Assembly: GCF_037325665.1 (NCBI RefSeq)
Contig: NC_090251.1
Location: 30,698,855 to 30,762,854, forward strand
Direction: 5' to 3'
DNA: 64,000 bases
Source of the DNA: Littorina saxatilis
Lineage: Eukaryota > Mollusca > Gastropoda > Littorinimorpha > Littorinidae
In this document: piece after piece, positions 57,643 through 64,000 of the stretch
Position numbering within the stretch: position 1 is the stretch's first letter
Layout of the letters: every line of letters starts with the position of its first letter
Made by a program: the position numbers and the translations under genes
The notes under the pieces: model-generated
What the model was told of the DNA's origin: nothing
What the model saw: the letters and a program-made list of their open reading frames with translations, nothing else
Database searches by the model: none

Positions 57643-60600
57643 ATGCTGATCCCCAAGAAAAATCGCGTATCGATCTATGAATACCTGTTCAAGGAGGGTG
57701 TGCTGGTGGCAAAGAAGGATTTCTTTGCACCCAAACACCCAGAAATCGATGTCCCCAACCTCCATGTCATCAAGGCCCTGACGGTATGTGATCTTATTTG
57801 TGGCCTAGGAGGGCTAGCTCCTAATTTTAGGCACTTGCAGGCGTTTTCTGTGAAATAGGTACACGCATGTCATTTTTCAATGCATATGTGTATCTTGCAT
57901 GCTGTAATCTAGATCACTTGCTTGTTAAAAACTAAATAGATCCTATCGTTAGTCCAAGCTTTTGCAAACTTTAGAGCATAGCAAATCATGTGGTACAGCG
58001 AGCTGCTAAAGCTGAGGGTTGAAGTTCTTGCGATGTTCAAAGCATAACAAAGAGAGTGTCTTGCGGATATCTCGCGAGAGCTGCTCAGATATCGAAAAGG
58101 TCTATTCAATGTTGCATCCACACCATGATCTAGACCTATGACTTAATAAGTTAATAGAGTTCACATCAATTATAATAGTGGTTGTGTTTCAGAGCCTGAA
58201 GTCAAAGGGGTTCGTTCGTGAGCAGTTCGCATGGCGCAACTACTACTGGTACCTGACAAATGAGGGTATCCAATACCTGAGGGACTTCCTCCACCTGCCC
58301 GCAGAAATCGTCCCTGCCACACTCAAGAGACAGACACGCCCTGAGGCATCAAGGCCTAGGCCGAAGGGTGAGTTTATTTTCATTTCAAGGAATTAACTAG
58401 CTTATATTTTTACCAGCATGGTAAAATTTGCAGGTAAAAATTCAAAATTAAAAATGTCATGACAATTGTAAACTGTAAGAACTCAGTATGGGGTGGGGAT
58501 GTTCATTTGTCCTTATCATAAGTATATATGAAAGTTGGATGTGATGAATTGAAGGAGAAAAATGGGTTCAGAAGAGGTAATAGCAGTTACATTCTTGTAT
58601 ATTAAGCTGTATCTGTGGACAAACAAGCATGCAGCGGGATAATTCTTAAAATTTTATTTATGATGGTGGCAGAAAGAATGACGGAGAATGTGAGTGTGTG
58701 ATGTAATTGAAGTTGCAAAGACAGCAGCAGGTTAAAACGTCATACTTGTATTCTACAGGCCCCGCAGAGGGTGGCCCCAGAGGACCCGCCCCTGACCGCG
58801 AGTACAGGAAGGCTGGCGGACCCCGTAAGTAAACCCTTCAGTGTTCTGATATGTGCTTCATCCCACTCTCTGACATGGTTACTTTTTGAGTCACTTGAGA
58901 AAAAGTGACTCTATGTAATCGGTCAGTGTTAGTCTGTCCGTCCGGCCGGCCGTCCGTAGACACCACCTTAACGTTGGACTTTTCTCGGAAACTATCAAAG
59001 CGATCGGGCTCATATTTTGTTTAGTCGTGACCTCCAATGACCTCTACACTTTAACGATGGTTTCGTTGACCTTTGACCTTTTTCAAGGTCACAGGTCAGC
59101 GTCAAAGGAAAAATTAGACATTTTATATCTTTGACAAAGTTCATCGGATGTGATTGAAACTTTGTAGGATTATTCTTTACATCAAAGTATTTACATCTGT
59201 AGCCTTTTACGAACGTTATCAGAAAAACAAGGGAGATAACTAGCCTTTTCTGTTCGGCAACACACAACTTAACGTTGGGCTTTTCTCGGAAACTATAAAA
59301 GTGACCGGGCTCAAATTTTATGTGAACGTGACTCATTGTGTTGTGAATAGCAATTTCTTCCTGTCCATCTGATGCCTCATATAATATTCAGAACTGCGAA
59401 AGTGACTCGATCGAGCGTTTGCTCTTCTTGTTACTCCACTAATGAGTCGGCTTATGCGTTGTCACTTTGCTTTCAGTGCCTTTAATTTATTGTAACCTGG
59501 GAAATTTGGTAGTGAATATTTTTGTTCCAATTGACACTAAGCATTGAATGTAAATTGAAATGTTGACTTAACAGTGAAATATGGAATCACTTTTTGTTTC
59601 AAACACTTTTCCCCCGTAAGATTTTGGTATGCTAAATTTCTTGAGTACCTACCCTCTGAGCTTGTTTGGGTTAAGGTGGAGACCACCTGAGCTGTTTCGT
59701 ACGGCATTCTTATACTGTTCAAAAAAAGAAACGCATAGCTTGTAATATTTGGTTAATTTAGTTATATGGCTACAAGGATATCCACCAAACTGCAGAAAAT
59801 GTTTATCTGGTCGTCGACCTTTCGTCCATTGCCACAAGTGAGCTCTTCACGTGACGCATGCGTTATCAGTGGCTACAATGTCAAAATTGCTCATTTGGCA
59901 TGACCACTCGTCATGCTTCAGTGTAATCTCGTGAAACTCTGGAAATATTGAGCTCTCCCCATGTCTTCCAAAATCCATAAAAGCGGATTGTTCGCCACAA
60001 AGAAATCAGACGACAATTCAGCGACGAAAGATGGCCCGATTGAGCAGAGAAGACCGCCAAATTGCATTGGGTCGTTTACAAGCAGGCCAAAGTCAAAGTG
60101 CAATCGCCAGGCACTTCCACGTGTCCCAGAGCACCATCAGTAGACTGTGGGTCAGGTTTCAAGCCACTGGCTCCGTTGCTGACTTGCCACGAGCGGGAAG
60201 ACCAAGGGCGACAACTGCTGCTCACGACCGCTTCATACGGCTCCGCCACCTCCGGAATCGTTTCCTGTCGGCCTCATCTTCTGTCCAGGCTCTCCCCGGG
60301 CCACACCGATTATCGGACCAGACCGTGCGGAACCGCCTGCATGAAGCTGGTTTGAGAGCTCGCAGACCTCACAGAGGAGCTGTCCTCACCCGCCGCCATC
60401 GCCAGAACCGAGTGCAGTGGGGCAACCAGCACCTTCGCTGGACCGTCCGGAATCACTGGAGACACGTGTGGTTCAGCGACGAGTCCTACTTCCTGCTCCA
60501 GCGACATGATGGTCGGAGGAGGGTCTACCGGAGAGTAAACGAACGTTACGCGCCCAACTGTGTGGATGAGGCACCCGTTCATGGTGGTGGAGGCGTCATG

Positions 60601-62375
60601 GTGTGGGGGGCGATCAATACCGCTGGAAGGAGCACCCTGGTGCACGTCCAAGGGCGCATAACTGCCCAGCGATACGTGGAGGAAATTCTGCGCCCACACG
60701 CCCTTCCTCTTCTGGCTGACCAGGATGCCATATTCCAGCAGGACAACGCTCGCCCGCACACAGCACGACTCACCACCCAGTTCCTCACCGACCACCATGT
60801 CCAGGTGCTTCCCTGGCCATCCATGTCGCCAGACATGAACCCGATAGAACACCTCTGGGATGAATTGGACAGACGTACATGTGCGCAGGCGAGAAGAAGC
60901 GCCGGCAAATCACCGCGATCCAGCAAGATATCCGGCATCTGATCCAGTCCATGCCCAGAAGGTGCCGGGCAGTTGTTGCTGCTCAAGGCAGTCACACCCC
61001 CTACTGACTTGACAGCCTCGGCACCCAATCGTATTGATTGACTGATTGATTTGAAGATGCAAATGAACTGTGTGTGCATTCAACTGTGTCCATACCAAAT
61101 TTCAAACAAATAATCTAAATATTGGATTTTCTGTTAATTTTTTCGAAAAATAAAACAAATTTGGCAAGTAGCAACTATGCGTTTCTTTTTTTGAACAGTA
61201 TAGTTTTCAATTGCTTTGTGCGTCTTTCTTTCTTGACCAACATCTTGATTTTGGTACGGTTGTGTTCCTAAGTCTCTGCATTTTCCTTTGATATAAGGTT
61301 CACTGTGCATGACTCTATCAAACCGTGACAGCAATTAAAAACTGTGACTGTTGTTCGTCGGAGCTTAGTTTATATCCACCTTAACCATGGTTATATGAGA
61401 TTTGTAGCCAGGGGATGTTCATGGGGATTCACTGGTCTATAAAAAGCTATAGACAGTGTGGGTCAAAGATTTCATTAGTCCTGTTGAAGCAGACCATTTT
61501 CTGTGAACCATTAGCACAGAGTAATGACCGGTGTTGTTTTTTTCCACAGCTGGTGGTGACAAGAAGGCCGATGTTGGTGCAGGAGCCAACGAGAGCTTCC
61601 AGTTCGTAAGTATTGCTTTTCATTTTTTTGTTAGTTTCAGGCTTTATTTATCCTCTAACTCTTTTCCGGGGCATGGAGGGTGACTTTTGTTATGCAAACA
61701 AAACACAAGTTTAGACACACTGAGGAGAGGTTAAATAGCTGTCTAGGCTGGAATACTCATCCTGGGGCCTATGGTTTTCTAAGGCAAGAGTGACTGACTG
61801 CCTGAGGGAAAAAAAAATGTGAGCCTGAGAAAATAATAAACGAAAAAAGTCAAGCGGCAATCTTTTGAGCACATTTCTACATTTACTTTTCAGTGTTCAT
61901 TCACTTCCCTTTAAAATTGACTACAATTTTGTTTTCTGGCATGTGAATTGAGCCACAATGACCCGCCACTAGTGCCAAGGTTGCCCCTGTACCCCAGCCA
62001 GATTTTAGATACTTTTTTTCCTTGGCATTTATCCAGCTTGTTATAAGCAATGTCATTCTATTCAAATTTTGAGTTTGGGTGACATAACCTGTGAGTATCC
62101 TATGGTCCATTGTCAAACAAGACAACAGTACTGATAACAACTTCAGTTTGTTGAATTGCAGCCTCATCACATGAGAAATTTCATCTCTTTTTGTGCACTA
62201 TCTTCTGAATTTGCCCAGGGCAAGTGTTCCTCACTGAACATTTTATGTACATATGGAGGGAAATGTTCTGATTTGCATTTTGTTTGTTTTGCAGAGAGGA
62301 GGTTTTGGACGTGGTCGACCCGGTGGTGGTGGTGGCGGCGGCTTTGGTGCACCTCCTCCTCCTTCTCATGAATAA
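57643..62375 (+). CDS. RPS10: 40S ribosomal protein S10 (eS10)
   Basis: Five coding exons: 57643-57783 (exon starts 57642), 58193-58367, 58759-58824, 61550-61605 and 62295-62375. All GT-AG, phases agree, 172 aa (human 165). The protein begins [20 protein letters not shown] and continues [66 protein letters not shown], nearly identical to animal eS10. The winged-helix region covers about residues 1-95. The C-terminal tail is Gly/Arg-rich ([15 protein letters not shown]) and ends APPPPSHE. Role: component of the small-subunit beak, near the mRNA entry and Gcn1/ZNF598 ubiquitination sites. The initiator lies immediately after a splice acceptor, typical of ribosomal protein genes. The stop TAA is inside an AATAAA hexamer. 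Intron 3 (58825-61549) contains a Tc1 transposon. Confidence 0.97.
58885..59445. repeat. Unclassified dispersed-type repeat with GAGTCACTT ends
   Basis: It opens with a hairpin gagtcacttgag and aaaaagtgactc and closes with gcgaaagtgactcgatcgag. Two direct copies of about 62 bp (aacgttggacttttctcgga, aacta, aaagcgatcgggctca) lie at about 58970 and 59271. A second motif gacctttgacctttttcaag is present between them. No frame is coding. I have seen similar sequence in mollusc data (memory only). RPS10 intron 3. Confidence 0.5.
59715..61198 (+). mobile_element. Tc1-type DNA transposon, near complete, 1484 bp
   Basis: CTGTTCAAAAAAAGAAACGC and following bases form inverted ends of about 24 bp, perfect by eye, with TA on both sides (59713-59714 and 61199-61200). 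It lies in RPS10 intron 3, sense orientation. A nearly intact transposase is inside. The perfect ends and long frame indicate a young insertion. Confidence 0.93.
60031..60942 (+). CDS. Tc1 transposase (DD34E), C-terminus frameshifted
   Basis: The frame gives 303 codons. Residues about 1-110 contain two helix-turn-helix units ([20 protein letters not shown], then a second around [10 protein letters not shown]), with the GRPR-like AGRPRATT between them. The DDE domain has WFSDES (first D), FQQDNARPH (second D) and [14 protein letters not shown] with E 35 residues after that D, hence DD34E. After DELDRR the reading becomes unlike the family. Another frame continues with [20 protein letters not shown] and QGSHTPY to a TGA at 61005-61007, which is the normal Tc1 ending. 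A single frameshift near 60870-60895 explains this. It is therefore probably inactive, though all three catalytic residues are present. Confidence 0.9.
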   Translation: MARLSREDRQIALGRLQAGQSQSAIARHFHVSQSTISRLWVRFQATGSVADLPRAGRPRATTAAHDRFIRLRHLRNRFLSASSSVQALPGPHRLSDQTVRNRLHEAGLRARRPHRGAVLTRRHRQNRVQWGNQHLRWTVRNHWRHVWFSDESYFLLQRHDGRRRVYRRVNERYAPNCVDEAPVHGGGGVMVWGAINTAGRSTLVHVQGRITAQRYVEEILRPHALPLLADQDAIFQQDNARPHTARLTTQFLTDHHVQVLPWPSMSPDMNPIEHLWDELDRRTCAQARRSAGKSPRSSKISGI

Positions 62376-63720
62376 ACTGTCGCGTGTTAATAGGGAATTA
62401 AAAATCGTCACGTAATTTTGGAGTTTGGTGTTAACAGTGAATGGTGAGAAGGCAATCAGGGGAGTGGTGAAGACGGACTGTATGAATGAAGTCTGCATTT
62501 CTGGCTTGTGACAGACAAAAACCCAGTGCAAGAGTGTTTTAGAAACATTGAGAGGTCCAGGGATCTAAAACTTTGAAAAAATGGTGACTTTTCACATCCC
62601 GATGCGCATTCATAGTCGTGTCATTTCATTTAAACTTGTGCCATTTAAAGATCAAATGTATTTACGACTACGGGGCTAGGTGTGTGAAAAGATGATGATC
62701 TTACACTAAATTTTGTACATCGAAAGGCGGCCTAAATGCCGACCTACCTTGACGGCGTCATTCCACGCTTGTCTTTTGGGCTGGTAGCTTCCTGTTTGCG
62801 TTCTCACGGCGGAGGAAACTATTTTCAAGGGGGGGGGGGGGGGGCTTGACCTTGACAAAGATTCAAACCCAAGACCTTGAGATTTCGGGGCTGACATTAC
62901 CACTAGCAGGTCGCCCTGGTATAGTCATAAATACACTTGATCTGGCACCCATCTTGGTTATCTCGCACACTTTTCACATTTTGGATGCAAGTCGACAAAC
63001 CTGTCACCGGTTTAACTCTTATCTGGAAGCTTGCATATCATCTGAACAAACATCTGTTATGATCCACAATCTTGACCAAAGTACACAAGTATGAATGGCA
63101 TAACACAAGCCAGCTACACAAGAAAACCCACCTGTTCTGGATAATTGTCCTTGCAAGTAAAAATTGCATATGACAGCAAGTTTAAATGAAACGTCATAGG
63201 AATGAAAGGTTTTATTGGGGTGCAAAAATTGTCCCAATCTATGTTTAGCTCGTGTGCACATTTGATTTCAAAGCGGGGGCAAGACACCTTGCAGAGGAAG
63301 CCCCTACTCTTCTTTCAGCGTGTTGCACTTCAGTCACATTACAACTTTTGTAGCAAACACTTTTCATGCAGAGGCTAAGCACTTGAAAAATTCACAATTC
63401 AACATTTTTGGGAATTTGAGTAGCTGCAGATCCCCAGCTGAAGGACTTTAGTGAATCAAATCGGCACATATTATTCAGCTTTATTTGCTACAAGTAATGT
63501 CGGTATCTCATTTGTGAAATTTTTGTTGTTGTTCAAAACTTCGCAGCAATTTTGAAATCGGCTGTGCACTCGCTCTCGTCTTTGTACACTTGCAGCGACG
63601 AGCACCATGTAGATAAAGGTGTGCGTGAACTTGCAGAAGTTTGTCATTTTGATGGTTTTCAGAAACAAGCATACAAAAAGACACAACAAGGGTTAATTTG
63701 TTTTTTTATATAAACAACAT
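62376..63720. other. Downstream of RPS10, with a SINE head fragment
   Basis: AATAAA overlaps the RPS10 stop and ATTAAA follows at about 62394. At 62829-62844 there is a G run. At about 62850-62925 the minus strand reads gacctgctagtggtaatgtc and ttgggtttgaatctttg, resembling A and B boxes of a tRNA-derived SINE head; the body is not recognised. The rest shows frames under 83 codons and no gene. Confidence 0.45.
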
Positions 63721-63722
63721 AC

Positions 63723-63935
63723 AGTGAAGTCCGGATGTAGTGATAGCCCTCGGGACCAAATTTGTTTATCACTACATCCGGACGTCCGGTTATAGTGATA
63801 TTTTTGTAGGTTTTATCACTACATCCGGACGTCCGGTTATAGTTCTATTTTTGTAGGTTTTATTACTACATCCGGCCAATCGCTTGTAGTGATATCTTCA
63901 AAGCTTTTATTGCTACATGCGGCGGCACATTTGGT
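63723..63935. repeat. Tandem and inverted repeat with TIR-like start
   Basis: TA then CAGTGAAGTCCGGATGTAGTGATA opens the block, like a pogo-type terminus. tatcactacatccggacgtc and cggttatagtgatatttttg then repeat about every 65 bp, three to four times, with decay. tccggatgtagtgata and its complement also form hairpins. The block ends near 63935; no closing TIR was found, so the element may be incomplete or continue beyond the window. Confidence 0.6.
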
Positions 63936-64000
63936 AAACTAGCCTCAAGGCAGTAACAAGGTGATTTTGGAACCACTATTGATTTAGTTTTGTGACGTTT

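Noticed and set aside
58368-58758. C/D snoRNA in an RPS10 intron (gtgatga near 58546)
   Set aside because: A C-box-like motif is present but no CTGA box or terminal stem at suitable distance.
60310-60852. Antisense 180-codon frame inside the Tc1 transposase
   Set aside because: Shadow of the transposase frame, with GC-rich codons on the opposite strand.

Overview
The window reads as animal nuclear DNA, most likely from a mollusc or a close lophotrochozoan relative. The coding exons are short, sit among long repeat-rich introns and use canonical GT-AG splice sites. The repeats include tRNA-headed SINEs with (GAA)n or (TTGA)n tails, LINE 3' ends, many MITEs, one Tc1 element and very abundant di-, tri- and tetranucleotide microsatellites. 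The species call is an inference from sequence style. The gene calls rest on reading-frame translation and on splice phases that agree at every junction.

Layout. (1) 108-5737 (+): the 3' part of an unrecognised gene for a Ser/Lys-rich low-complexity protein. Its second visible exon is a minisatellite encoding about 23 R-K-x-S sites, and its second intron is another minisatellite that supplies the splice acceptor. (2) 7313-17308 (-): a complete 497-aa paired-class homeobox gene with eh1, Q50 homeodomain and OAR motifs, closest in my recollection to Isx, with a GC/CCAAT promoter region around 17.96-18.19 kb. (3) 18.3-35.1 kb: a gene-poor accessory stretch of satellites, SINEs, MITEs, a LINE tail and palindromes, plus two possible orphan exons of a secreted C-type-lectin-like protein. 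(4) 35139-39257 (+): TMEM101, three coding exons, 251 aa. Its second intron holds a SINE split by a TTAA-flanked transposon and a stray copy of part of exon 3. (5) 39.3-46.2 kb: downstream/3' UTR sequence with a mariner-like MITE and a long palindrome. (6) 46267-56916 (-): EDEM2, ten exons, 741 aa, whose introns carry MITEs, SINEs, a palindrome and a pair of 95%-like inverted repeats flanking exons 6-7. (7) 56917-57642: head-to-head intergenic region, a candidate shared promoter. (8) 57643-62375 (+): RPS10, five coding exons, 172 aa, with a Tc1 transposon in one intron. (9) 62.4-64 kb: downstream sequence ending in a hairpin-rich tandem repeat.

The genes do not form a functional cluster: a ribosomal protein, an ER quality-control mannosidase, a membrane protein, a developmental transcription factor and an orphan. 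The richest signals are in the repeats: datable nested insertions (TTAA element in SINE, CCGG-flanked MITE in SINE, SINE in a GGCC-ended MITE), SINEs that mix 5' heads and 3' tails, and three ~150-bp near-perfect palindromes with unrelated arms but a common CTCG-type centre.
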